A stretch of 64,000 nucleotides of DNA, taken from NCBI GenBank assembly GCA_029547805.1, contig JAKPOP010000003.1, positions 372,001-436,000 of the forward strand, read 5' to 3'. Numbering within the stretch: position 1 is the first letter of the stretch; each line of letters opens with the position of its first letter. The notes beneath the pieces are model-generated. The model ran no database searches and had not been told where the DNA came from. It was given only the letters and a program-made list of their open reading frames with translations. Positions 19,539-27,445 of the stretch are shown here, in pieces. A program made the position numbers and the translations under genes. This DNA comes from Deltaproteobacteria bacterium. Its GTDB lineage: Bacteria; Myxococcota_A; UBA9042; DTJE01.

Positions 19539-21278
19539 TCACCTGGGCTGAATCGACGGGAATTCCGGAATCTCCTCCAGTACGTACCTTGCGAGAAGCC
19601 GTGACTGGATCTCCATGATCTTCCGGTAGGAGACCTGGTACCCAAACACGGGATGAGTGATGACCTGTTCCAGTCGTCTCTCGTATGCCTCAATGACCCT
19701 CCTTCGCGCATGGGGTTTCAACGAAACTGCTCCAGCAGACCTCACGAAGTCGTCCGGTCGCACCTCCCCGTTATTGATCACGGCAACGACGACAGAATCG
19801 GCAAGAATCGGACGAAATTCCTCCATCATGTCCAGGGCAAGCGACTGACGCCCATGATGCGCTGTATGATAGAACCCCATGAAGGAATCGAACCCAACGG
19901 CCGCCAGCACGACACCAAAATCCTTTGCCAGCAAGGAATAGCAGAGAGACAGCATCGCATTGACCGGATCTCTGGGTGGCCTGCGATTTCTCCCGTTCAT
20001 ATCGAACGAGAAAGTCGCGTCCTGGACTCGTGGTCTGATCATTCGGGGGAAATGCTCGAAGTAGATTCGAGCAGCCATTCCTTCGATGCCCAGAATGCTC
20101 TCCAAGGAATCGGCCGAGACAGCCTCATTGGCCAGGTCAGCGAGTCGATCCAACACCGCATCAGGCACGTCATCTCCATTTCGGCGAAGCATGGTCCGCT
20201 GGTTCCGGATCTTCGCGTTCACGATACGGCGAGCCAGCCTAGTCCGAAAACCTTCGTCTTCCGCCTTCCGGAATTGTTGGCGACGTAGCATCACGTTGCG
20301 GCTTCCGAAGCCATGGGTGTAACCATAGAACCAACCGCCTGTCGTGAAATAGCAGATCGGGATGTCACGCATGCAGAGTTCATGGATCGTCTGGCTGCTG
20401 ACTTGGGCGTTTCCGAACAGACAGACCTGACTGACCTGAATCAGTGGAACCGCAAGAATCTCCTGCCCCTTCACTCTGATGATCAATTGTTCGTCGCGTT
20501 TCCCAATACTGCTGCCCTGCTCCTGGCAGTACACTGGAAGTCCATCGCTCAGAATGGGGTAGAGTCGCCGTACCTCCTCTCCGGCAGGAGTCAGTTCGGT
20601 CAGTTCCCGGCGAAGCGCAAGGACCTCGTCGGGAAGGCAGATGCCTACAATGGAACATCCGGCGCACTTCGGACTGTCTTCCAGTGGAGCCGGTGCCTGA
20701 GGCCGAGACGCCATCTCCCGGATCTGGCGACAAAGGTCCTGGACTTCGCGGATCAAGTCGTCAGTAATGGCGAATTCGACGCGTTCCCGACTCCCTGCGT
20801 AGTAGATGACAGCCTTCTCGCATCGGTACCCGTTTGCACGCAGACACAGGGCCTGGGCTCCCAATTGGATGCGATCCGTGTCCCAGACACCGTCTCCGTG
20901 ATCCGGCTTCCGACCATGTTTGTAGTCCACTGGCGTCACGGTCGAACCTTCGGCCTCAACCAGGTCCATCTTGGCGATGATCCCCGGATGTTCGGCCGAC
21001 AGGGTGACCGAGCGCGCATGAAGAACAGGCATTGGCTCACCCTCTTCGAGGGCATCCGGATCCGGCAGGAGTGGGCCGGCAACGTCCACCCGGCGATGGA
21101 GGGTCCGTCCTTCCACGGTGTCCGTCGATTCGGCCCACTCCTGCTGGACCCATTCCAGGTAGCAACGGCGAGGACAGTAGACGTAGTCGTTGATTCGACG
21201 TGCCGGGATCAGATCGCCCCAGGCGTCACCAGTCTGACCGCCAGCAGGAACCACGGATGGGCCAGGTCCCCTGTCCAT
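19539..21278 (-). CDS. cas4-cas1: Cas4-Cas1 fusion, type I-G integrase with prespacer nuclease
   Basis: 579 residues. The Cas4 part (about 20-230) has the first Fe-S cysteine pair in YCPRRC, the nuclease motif VDYKHGRKP, and the C-terminal cluster KCAGCSIVGIC. The Cas1 part (about 245-579) has GIEGMAARIYFEHFP with the catalytic Glu, then GFYHTAHHGRQSLALDMMEEFRP with the metal-binding His and Glu. Cas4 trims prespacers by PAM and Cas1 integrates them; the fusion is typical of type I-G loci such as Geobacter. GAAGGAGG precedes the ATG at 21278, and an extended -10 lies about 60 bp upstream. All catalytic residues appear intact. Confidence 0.96.
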   Translation of the reverse strand: MDRGPGPSVVPAGGQTGDAWGDLIPARRINDYVYCPRRCYLEWVQQEWAESTDTVEGRTLHRRVDVAGPLLPDPDALEEGEPMPVLHARSVTLSAEHPGIIAKMDLVEAEGSTVTPVDYKHGRKPDHGDGVWDTDRIQLGAQALCLRANGYRCEKAVIYYAGSRERVEFAITDDLIREVQDLCRQIREMASRPQAPAPLEDSPKCAGCSIVGICLPDEVLALRRELTELTPAGEEVRRLYPILSDGLPVYCQEQGSSIGKRDEQLIIRVKGQEILAVPLIQVSQVCLFGNAQVSSQTIHELCMRDIPICYFTTGGWFYGYTHGFGSRNVMLRRQQFRKAEDEGFRTRLARRIVNAKIRNQRTMLRRNGDDVPDAVLDRLADLANEAVSADSLESILGIEGMAARIYFEHFPRMIRPRVQDATFSFDMNGRNRRPPRDPVNAMLSLCYSLLAKDFGVVLAAVGFDSFMGFYHTAHHGRQSLALDMMEEFRPILADSVVVAVINNGEVRPDDFVRSAGAVSLKPHARRRVIEAYERRLEQVITHPVFGYQVSYRKIMEIQSRLLARYVLEEIPEFPSIQPR

Positions 21279-21338
21279 CGACGCCTCCTTCGACTGATTC
21301 GATTATCAAGGAACCCAGTCGCTCTGTCATCGCCCTGG

Positions 21339-21347
21339 ATGATAGCA
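21339..21347 (-). promoter_or_regulatory. Extended -10 promoter of cas4-cas1
   Basis: On the minus strand TGCTATCAT sits 61 bp before the cas4-cas1 start. TATCAT is a 5/6 match to the consensus -10 and has the upstream TG. No convincing -35 is visible. Confidence 0.5.
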
Positions 21348-21375
21348 GGATTCGTGGACGCAGTTCCTCATCTCA

Positions 21376-22413
21376 TCAGCCGCCAGCCTGCACCCTCCCC
21401 CGGGGCTCGAGGACCTCGACCTGGTCGCCGAGGCGGAGGATCCAGCACCAGACGGCCTCGGGGGCCCGGGTCTTGAAGGACAGCCGGATGCGGCCGTCGG
21501 GCAACGGGACCCGTTCCTCCCGGGGATGCCACGGCTCCCGAGCCAGGTAGTCCCGGAGGTCCTCGTCGGGACGGAGGACCAGGATAAAACGCACCGGCTC
21601 CCGGGTTGGATCGCCATAGCCGAAGTGACGTTCGGCCAGCCGCTCAGGCCGATAGACGACCTCGGAGGGATAGTAGAAGGTGTCCCCGGTACGCTTCACC
21701 GCCGTGATGCGATGGACCGCGATGGGCCGATACTGGGAATGGTCTGGCAGCCGAAACACCAGGAAGAGGTCCGACCCATGAAGCACCAGGGACAGGGGGT
21801 CCACCACGCCGCTCCAGGGCCCGTCAGGCAGGCGACACTCGATCCTCACCCGGTGCTGAAACTCGATGGCCCGGGTCAGTTCCTTCATGCACTCGGGCCG
21901 AGGAGCAGGCACCGGAGGCGCCAGGGGCAGCACGGCAAACTTGCGGTCCAGATGCCGCAGTTCCGTGCTGTCCATCTCGTGCAGATTCCTCACGTGCTCC
22001 CGGTATTCCTGGGCGATCTCCCGAAACCGGCAAAAGGGTTCCATGTCCAGAAGCCCTTCCAGGGCCCCCTCGGCAAACCGCAAGGCGGCCATCCGCTTGA
22101 AGAACAGGACGGCGTCCGTGCCCGTCGGCCGGGCATGCCTGCTCGCCCAGGCCAGCCGCAGGACCTTCCGGTTCCCATCGGTATGCAACTCGACCCGCCC
22201 GGCCCCGTCCTCCCGGTCCTTCCAGGGAAACCGAAACTGCTTCAGCCGTTGGATGTAGGCATACAGTGTGCTCGTGCTGACCCCCAGTTCCTCCTGGAGT
22301 TCCCGGAGATCGCAGCCCTTGGGCTCGGTCAACAGCCGAGCCACGATCCACACCATGCGCAGCCCTGGACTCCCACTCTCGGACACCGGATGAGACAGGA
22401 ACCTCCGAGTCAT
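21376..22413 (-). CDS. WYL-domain transcriptional regulator
   Basis: 345 residues. An N-terminal winged HTH (GCDLRELQEELGVSTSTLYAYIQRLKQF, about 30-60) is followed by a WYL-type ligand-binding domain (about 165-260, including VDPLSLVLHGSDLFLVFRLPD and IAVHRITAVKRT) and a WCX-like C-terminal extension ending near EVLEPRGRV. WYL proteins commonly regulate defence islands in response to nucleic-acid ligands. AAGGAGG precedes the ATG at 22413. It is divergent from the MoxR operon, 335 bp away, and ends 97 bp upstream of cas4-cas1, so it could control either neighbour. Confidence 0.85.
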   Translation of the reverse strand: MTRRFLSHPVSESGSPGLRMVWIVARLLTEPKGCDLRELQEELGVSTSTLYAYIQRLKQFRFPWKDREDGAGRVELHTDGNRKVLRLAWASRHARPTGTDAVLFFKRMAALRFAEGALEGLLDMEPFCRFREIAQEYREHVRNLHEMDSTELRHLDRKFAVLPLAPPVPAPRPECMKELTRAIEFQHRVRIECRLPDGPWSGVVDPLSLVLHGSDLFLVFRLPDHSQYRPIAVHRITAVKRTGDTFYYPSEVVYRPERLAERHFGYGDPTREPVRFILVLRPDEDLRDYLAREPWHPREERVPLPDGRIRLSFKTRAPEAVWCWILRLGDQVEVLEPRGRVQAGG

Positions 22414-22748
22414 GCAACCTCCTTCGGGGACGACCCGTTCGTCCCCTTTCCTCAACATCTGGATTGTCTCAGGGGGGTGGGACATGGCTGGGGACATGGC
22501 CCCTGCCCCCCCACTTCCGGACGTGCCCCCCCGGGGGCCCGATCCCGCCAGATTCCTCCGGCACCGACAGGCCTCCTCCATTTTCCCGACATCCGCTCCC
22601 CCGGGCCGGCCCAACTATCCGGCTTCCCTTCATTTTTTGGCCGACGACCACCCGGAGAATCCGGAAAGGGGGGTGCCATGATCCCATTGCGGTCAGCGGG
22701 GTGCCGGCCGGCGTTCGGGCCGGGCCCCCGAAAGACAGGAGGTGCAGG
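22414..22748. promoter_or_regulatory. Divergent control region between WYL regulator and MoxR operon
   Basis: 335 bp without a gene. A direct repeat GGGACATGG occurs twice (22479-22487 and 22491-22499, 12-bp period), close to the WYL gene, and is a candidate operator. A short T-rich patch near 22629 and a long G/C-rich tract follow. The MoxR start has AGGAGG just upstream. No confident -10/-35 pair was found in either direction. Confidence 0.35.
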
Positions 22749-24200
22749 ATGAAAGAGAGACGGATTCCGGACAAGGGGCAATGGGCCCCAGGGGTGCTGA
22801 GGCAACTGGGGGTCCACGGGCTGGACGACCTGGAGGACGGGTACCTGGCGGGACTCGCCCTGGGCGACCCGGTGCTGCTCCTCGGGGGCATCGGCCAGGC
22901 CAAGACGTTGCTGGCGGAACGGACCGCCCTGGCGATGAGGCTTCGATTCATCGCCTACTCGGCCGAGAAGGCCCTCTTCGAGGACATCCTGGGGCCCTTC
23001 GACCCCAGGGCCTTGATGAATGGCCAGGTGGACTACCTGCAGACCGAGGTCACCATCTGGGACAAGGAGTTCGTGCTGATCGATGAACTGTCCCGGGCCA
23101 ATCCCTCGATGCAGAACAAGTGGCTGGAGGTGATCCGGTCCCGGCGGGTGATGGGCAAGCACCTGTCATCGCTGCGCTACGTCCTGGCGGCGATGAACCC
23201 GCCGGGGCTCCTGGGCACCCATCCCCTCGACGAGGCGCTGGCGGGCCGCTTCCAGTTCCTGCTGACCTTCCCGGAGGTGCTGTCGATGAGCCCGTCGGAC
23301 CAACGACGGGTGGTCGAGACGCGGTCCGAGTCCGATGCGCCGGGACTCGGGGGGGCCGCCAACCGACCTCTGCTGGACCTGGAAGGACTGCTGAAGGCCA
23401 TCCGGGATCACTTCCCGGCGGTGCAGGACAACCTGGGGGAGATGACCTCCGCCTATGTCCTGAAGGTCGCCGAGTATCTGAAGACCAGGGATCACCTGTT
23501 GGACGGCCGGCGTCTGGCGATGATGCGCCGAGGCCTCCTGGGCCTGGTGGCCGCCCACCAGGTGCAGGAACCGGACGGCACCTGGGCTCCGGAATCGGCC
23601 CGGTTCACCGAGCGGGTGCTGGACCTCTACCGCCATGGGCTCGACATGCTGCTGCCGGGAGAGGCCATCGGGAAGATCGTCCCGGTGTCCGTCCGGAACG
23701 GGGCCCACGACCACGCGGTGCTGGCCATCCAGGGCAGACCGCGACAGGTCATCTCGTTCCGGAACCTGGTCCAGGCGACCCGGCAGATTCTCGACGGGCC
23801 CACGCTGGACCCGGAACTGGGCGCCATGCTGGTCAGCCGGATCACCCAGGTTGTGGAACGCCCGACACGGGAAGACCTGGCCATCCAGGCCGGGGCCGCC
23901 ATGATCCTGCTGGTGCTGAAACCGGAGGCCCTGAAACGGTTCCCGGTCGAGTCCAGGCATCGACTGCTGACCTGCTGGCGGGATGCCTGCTCCGTTCCGG
24001 TGGACCGGCAGCAGAACTTCCTGGACGAGTCCAGGAACGTGCTGCCCGAGACAACGCTGCCGCCGGAGGTGATCCCGAGCCTGCTCCGGTGCGCCTACGT
24101 CCTGTCGATCCGTGTCGATCAAATGCCCGCGGTCTCGTCGGACTTCGAGCGGGTGGTGCTGGGCCTCATCAGAACCCTGGAAGAAGGAGGTGTCCCATGA
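22749..24200 (+). CDS. MoxR-type AAA+ ATPase
   Basis: 483 residues. Walker A-like LLGGIGQAKTLL (about 40-51) with the MoxR-type Lys-Thr, Walker B EFVLIDELSRANPSMQNKW (about 108-126), and the MoxR block AAMNPPGLLGTHPLDEALAGRFQF with the sensor/arginine-finger region. MoxR ATPases act as chaperones or remodelers together with vWA-domain proteins. Here the partner is encoded two genes downstream and all three genes overlap by ATGA, so a three-component complex is likely. The C-terminal 250 residues are not assigned. Confidence 0.86.
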   Translation: MKERRIPDKGQWAPGVLRQLGVHGLDDLEDGYLAGLALGDPVLLLGGIGQAKTLLAERTALAMRLRFIAYSAEKALFEDILGPFDPRALMNGQVDYLQTEVTIWDKEFVLIDELSRANPSMQNKWLEVIRSRRVMGKHLSSLRYVLAAMNPPGLLGTHPLDEALAGRFQFLLTFPEVLSMSPSDQRRVVETRSESDAPGLGGAANRPLLDLEGLLKAIRDHFPAVQDNLGEMTSAYVLKVAEYLKTRDHLLDGRRLAMMRRGLLGLVAAHQVQEPDGTWAPESARFTERVLDLYRHGLDMLLPGEAIGKIVPVSVRNGAHDHAVLAIQGRPRQVISFRNLVQATRQILDGPTLDPELGAMLVSRITQVVERPTREDLAIQAGAAMILLVLKPEALKRFPVESRHRLLTCWRDACSVPVDRQQNFLDESRNVLPETTLPPEVIPSLLRCAYVLSIRVDQMPAVSSDFERVVLGLIRTLEEGGVP

Positions 24201-25318
24201 AGACGGAAGTGCTGCGGGTCGCGATGCGACAGCATGGGGTGACGGTACTGGCTCTGGACCGGCGGGAGATTCCTTTGAAGGGCCTCCTGGCCCATGGCCT
24301 CGCGGCCTTCCGGAAGGTCCGCCTGGACCCGGCCCTGCTGGGAACGCCGCTCGACGAGGCCGACGCCATGAACGGCCTGTTCCCGCTGCACCTGGACCAG
24401 GGGCCCGCCTGGGCCAGGGGCCGCCGGGGACTCGTCGTCGCCGACAACGTGGCCCGGGGACTGGAATTCCTGCTGGAACACTGGGTGCCCCGGGGGCGCC
24501 AGGACCCGGACGAGGCGATCCGGGAGGTCCGGACACTCCGGCGGTCCCGGGCTGCCCGGGTGGAGGCCCTCCTCGATCGGCTGTCCCCGGGTGAGGAAGT
24601 GGAAGTGGACGAGGATGCCTGGTTCCATGCTCCGCGTCGCCGACGGGACCGGGACGCAAGCCGTTCGTGCCGGTTCGTGTTGACGCAGGCTGCCTTCGGG
24701 TCGCGCTACACCACCGTGTCCACACCCCAGGGGCCCTGCTTCCTTCCGAAGGCAGCCGACGACGATGTGTTCGCCAGCGAGGGTTCGGACATGGCGGTGA
24801 TCCTGGAACGCACCGAGGAGGTCCGGGGCCATCCGATTCCCCGATGGGACGTGATGCGCTACGTCGCCCGATCCCGACCTGCACCGATCGTCCAGGGCTG
24901 CTGGCGGGGTCACCGGTTCCACGGCCCCCTGGCGCGCCAGGACGCCCGGATGCTGGACCAGTTCGAGGCGCATGGCCGCGTCGTTTCGGTCACCGAGGGC
25001 GACCTGCTGGCCGCGGAGACGCTCCGGGCCCGTTTCCTGGTGAAGGTGCCGCCGATGTCCCAGGGCCGGGCCTTCGACAGGGTCCCGGACCTGATCGGGG
25101 ACCTGCCCGGGGCCCTCATGTCCGACAGCCGGAACCCGGTCCTGATCCCGGACGACGTCCCGGTCATCGACGACCCTGCAGAGGCGAAGGAGGTCGTGGC
25201 GCGGATCAACGGCGGGGTCTTCCTGCCCGACGCGTCGCCGGAGCCCATCCCGAGTTCCTTCGCCGGGCTGGAGGGGGCCTGGCTGGTCGGGTCCCTGCCG
25301 GCGGGGAGGCTCCCATGA
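24197..25318 (+). CDS. Unknown middle component of MoxR-vWA operon
   Basis: 373 residues, no recognised family. Starts MKTEVLRVAMRQHGVTVLAL, mostly soluble, with an Arg-rich segment (RRRRDRDASRS near 150). It has no signal peptide, membrane helix or obvious catalytic motif. It is locked between the MoxR ATPase and the vWA protein by 4-nt ATGA overlaps on both sides, indicating fixed stoichiometry and joint function. In MoxR-vWA conflict systems the third gene often supplies a substrate, adaptor or effector; which of these applies here is not visible. Confidence 0.7.
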   Translation: MKTEVLRVAMRQHGVTVLALDRREIPLKGLLAHGLAAFRKVRLDPALLGTPLDEADAMNGLFPLHLDQGPAWARGRRGLVVADNVARGLEFLLEHWVPRGRQDPDEAIREVRTLRRSRAARVEALLDRLSPGEEVEVDEDAWFHAPRRRRDRDASRSCRFVLTQAAFGSRYTTVSTPQGPCFLPKAADDDVFASEGSDMAVILERTEEVRGHPIPRWDVMRYVARSRPAPIVQGCWRGHRFHGPLARQDARMLDQFEAHGRVVSVTEGDLLAAETLRARFLVKVPPMSQGRAFDRVPDLIGDLPGALMSDSRNPVLIPDDVPVIDDPAEAKEVVARINGGVFLPDASPEPIPSSFAGLEGAWLVGSLPAGRLP

Positions 25319-26784
25319 AGAGGACCGCCTCGCGAACCATCGAACGGGTGCTGGGGGAGGACCTGGCCATCCGACTTCGGGAGGCGATGACCGCAACGTC
25401 CTGCCCGGAGGATGCGGTCCGGGCGCTGGACCACCTGCTGCCAGAGGCCACGATCCAGGTCCGGGACGATGTCCCCACGGCCCGGATCGTCATGGCCGGG
25501 GACCGCTTCCGGATCGAGTTCGGGAGGGCCTTTCTGGACAAGGAACTCCAGGACCCCCGGGACCTGGCCTTCGTGTTCCTTCACGAGGTGTATCACCACG
25601 TGCTGGGCCACCTCTCGCGGCTGCCGGCCCGCTGGCGCGACCCGGGCCTGAATCTGGTCGTCAACCTGGCGGGCGACATGATGGTGAACCGCCACGTGCT
25701 GGATCACTATTTCGAAGGCCGCGCGGTGCCGCTGCTGGAGCGCCTCTATTCCAGTCGGGGCTTTCCCGACTTCCTGCTGCGCCCCCCGGCGTCCCTGGCC
25801 TCGAATCCGAGGATGGGGGAGGCGATTGTCGAGAGGCTCCGGTCCACCCAGGGAACTCCCCGTCGCAAGAGCCTGTTGTACCGCATCATGCGCCTGTGCG
25901 GGGTCCCCCCGACGCGGATCAGCGCCGCGATCCAGGCCTATCGGGCCGCCTGGGTGGGCCAGACCCCCTTCGAGAAGATCCTGGACCTGGTCGGTGCCCT
26001 GTTCCCCCCAGACGAGATGCCGATCTTGTGTCTGTTCCCGTTCCTGGGCAACCATGATCCCTGCCAGTCCGGTTGTCCGGGCCTTCCCTGGGAGAGTCCG
26101 AGCAGGAGTGACTGCGACGACGCATCGTGGGGACCCGGCGGAGACCTGGAAGAGGGAGATCTGGACGAAACCGTGGAACCTTCCCTGTCGCCGGTCCTGG
26201 CCCGGGCCATCCGGGAGGCCCTGGTCCAGGACCCCCAGAACCCCCTGCGCCAGTGGACGGCCCTCCGCCTTCCCGGGGTCCGCTTCGAACCCGGGCGCCA
26301 GGACTGGCTCATGATCGCCGCGGGGATCTGGCCGGGGATCTTCCACGGCGGACTCTACCGGGTGATGGACGAGAACGACCTGCGGGCCCACCTCTACATC
26401 GACGTCTCGAATTCCGTGAAGGACTATATCGGGCGCATCTACAGCCTGGTCCTGGCCCTCCAAGACGAGATCGGGTCCCCGGTGCACCTCTTCAGCACCG
26501 AGGTCCACGACATCTCGATCCAGGACCTGGCCCGAGGGCGCTTCCTCACCACCCATGGCACCGACTTCACGTGTGTCTTCCGCCACGCCCGAGAGCACGG
26601 CTATCGGCGCTTCCTGATGGTGACCGACGGCCTCGGGGAGATCGCGGCCGAGGAGGAACAGGCCTTTCGGAATTCCGGTGCCTCCCTCTACCTGTTGCGA
26701 ATCGGCTTCGCTGGAATCGGGCGATCCCTGTCCGATCCCCTGGAGCCCCTCGCCCGGGCCTCCTGGGACCTCGACCTCGCATGA
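25315..26784 (+). CDS. vWA protein with metallopeptidase-like N-terminal domain (DUF2201-like)
   Basis: 489 residues. The N-terminal domain carries FLHEVYHHVLGHLSRLP (about 93-109), an HExxH zinc motif with a nearby His, as in the putative metallopeptidase domain paired with a vWA-like domain in DUF2201 proteins. The C-terminal vWA-like domain has AHLYIDVSNSVKDY (about 359-372), close to a MIDAS DxSxS, and VHLFSTEVHDISIQDL. The domain pair fits the partner of a MoxR ATPase. Its last ~80 codons are repeated as a decayed copy at 34783-35032, showing that the 3' end was once duplicated. Confidence 0.83.
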   Translation: MKRTASRTIERVLGEDLAIRLREAMTATSCPEDAVRALDHLLPEATIQVRDDVPTARIVMAGDRFRIEFGRAFLDKELQDPRDLAFVFLHEVYHHVLGHLSRLPARWRDPGLNLVVNLAGDMMVNRHVLDHYFEGRAVPLLERLYSSRGFPDFLLRPPASLASNPRMGEAIVERLRSTQGTPRRKSLLYRIMRLCGVPPTRISAAIQAYRAAWVGQTPFEKILDLVGALFPPDEMPILCLFPFLGNHDPCQSGCPGLPWESPSRSDCDDASWGPGGDLEEGDLDETVEPSLSPVLARAIREALVQDPQNPLRQWTALRLPGVRFEPGRQDWLMIAAGIWPGIFHGGLYRVMDENDLRAHLYIDVSNSVKDYIGRIYSLVLALQDEIGSPVHLFSTEVHDISIQDLARGRFLTTHGTDFTCVFRHAREHGYRRFLMVTDGLGEIAAEEEQAFRNSGASLYLLRIGFAGIGRSLSDPLEPLARASWDLDLA

Positions 26785-27066
26785 GACAGGGGGCCGGTCC
26801 AAACCGGGTCAATCCGTGACAGGTCAGCCCGGGCAGATGGTTGACACCTTAGGGTGTACCGCACCCGGTTCCCTGGAGACTCCTATATACCTGACGACGT
26901 CCCCATCGTTGCGCCCAGCAGGACCGTTCGGTTCCTGCGTTCCACGGTCGGAATCACCGCCGCCCTTGCGGGCCAAGAGGTCGGCTTGATCGAACTCGAC
27001 GACGTCTGGCTTTTCCATTTCTGCGGACAGGACCTGGGGCTGTTCGAGGTCGGTGAGGCTGCCATC
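26785..27066. other. Non-coding decayed segment after the vWA gene
   Basis: About 280 bp separate the vWA stop from the sigma-like relic. The first part matches the sequence after the vWA relic near 35020. A 19-bp sequence (26855-26873) recurs exactly at 34759-34777. A 64-codon minus-strand frame (26824-27018) resembles nothing I recognise and has no start signal. Interpreted as what is left after deletion of the Lon-like and unknown genes from copy A. Confidence 0.5.
26855..26873. repeat. 19-bp direct repeat, left copy
   Basis: TGTACCGCACCCGGTTCCC, identical to 34759-34777. The pair brackets a 7.9-kb unit holding the sigma-like relic, cas2 relic, CAPP, cas1, array 2 and RT-CAPP. It lies just after the intact vWA gene. 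Confidence 0.85.
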
Positions 27067-27174
27067 TCACCCCTTGACACACATCACCGCGAGGGTGAAC
27101 GCCTTCCGGCGAAGGGGCATCTGGGGATATCGCTGGATATCCGCCAGCATCCTGAGGGCGTCCACTGCCGTCAT
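27067..27174 (-). pseudogene. 5' remnant of the sigma-like gene (copy A)
   Basis: Reads MTAVDALRMLADIQRYPQMP then LRRKAFT, matching the N-terminus of the gene at 37911-39047 (one Met/Ile and one Arg/Trp change), then diverges and stops after 35 codons. The homologous block continues through the divergent promoter region into the cas2 remnant. The rest of the gene is absent from copy A. Confidence 0.8.
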
Positions 27175-27410
27175 GGGTCCCTTTTCTTCCAAGAGAAGTC
27201 AATCCTCACGGAAAAACGTGTTTGTCCCAACCAGCCGCCCTCGTCAACCGCATCCTTCCCATGAGTGATGCTCCAGGAACAGGCCCGGTACAGTCCTTTG
27301 AAGGGATGGGATCGCAGGAGGTGGCCATGCTGGTGCTGGTGACCGACGACATCACGGACCCCCAGCGACTGCGGCGAGTAGCCAAGGTCTTGGAGGGCTT
27401 CGGCCGCCGG
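27095..27410. repeat. Duplicated divergent sigma-like/cas2 region, copy A
   Basis: Nearly identical to 38947-39281. It covers the start of the sigma-like gene, the intergenic region and the first 28 codons of cas2. Copy B has a 21-bp insertion repeating the ATGACGGC start context. Confidence 0.85.
27327..27410 (+). pseudogene. cas2: Truncated cas2 (copy A)
   Basis: MLVLVTDDITDPQRLRRVAK followed by VLEGFGRR matches residues 1-28 of the intact cas2 at 39198, with Tyr7 of the TYDI signature changed to Asp. Homology ends abruptly at 27410 and the frame runs on into unrelated sequence, so no functional Cas2 can be made here. The ribosome binding site CAGGAGG is retained. Confidence 0.88.
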
Positions 27411-27418
27411 ACTATCAT
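27390..27418 (+). promoter_or_regulatory. Possible promoter of CAPP, formed at the cas2 deletion junction
   Basis: TTGGAG (27390-27395, inside the cas2 remnant), 17-bp spacer, TATCAT (27413-27418, just past the break). The -10 is a 5/6 match; the -35 is weak. It sits 28 bp before the CAPP start. Confidence 0.4.
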
Positions 27419-27445
27419 CGACACATCGTCGTCGAGGAGTCTGGC

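Noticed and set aside
26824-27018. 64-codon minus-strand frame next to the vWA gene
   Set aside because: No ribosome binding site, no family match, and it lies in a segment shaped by deletion.
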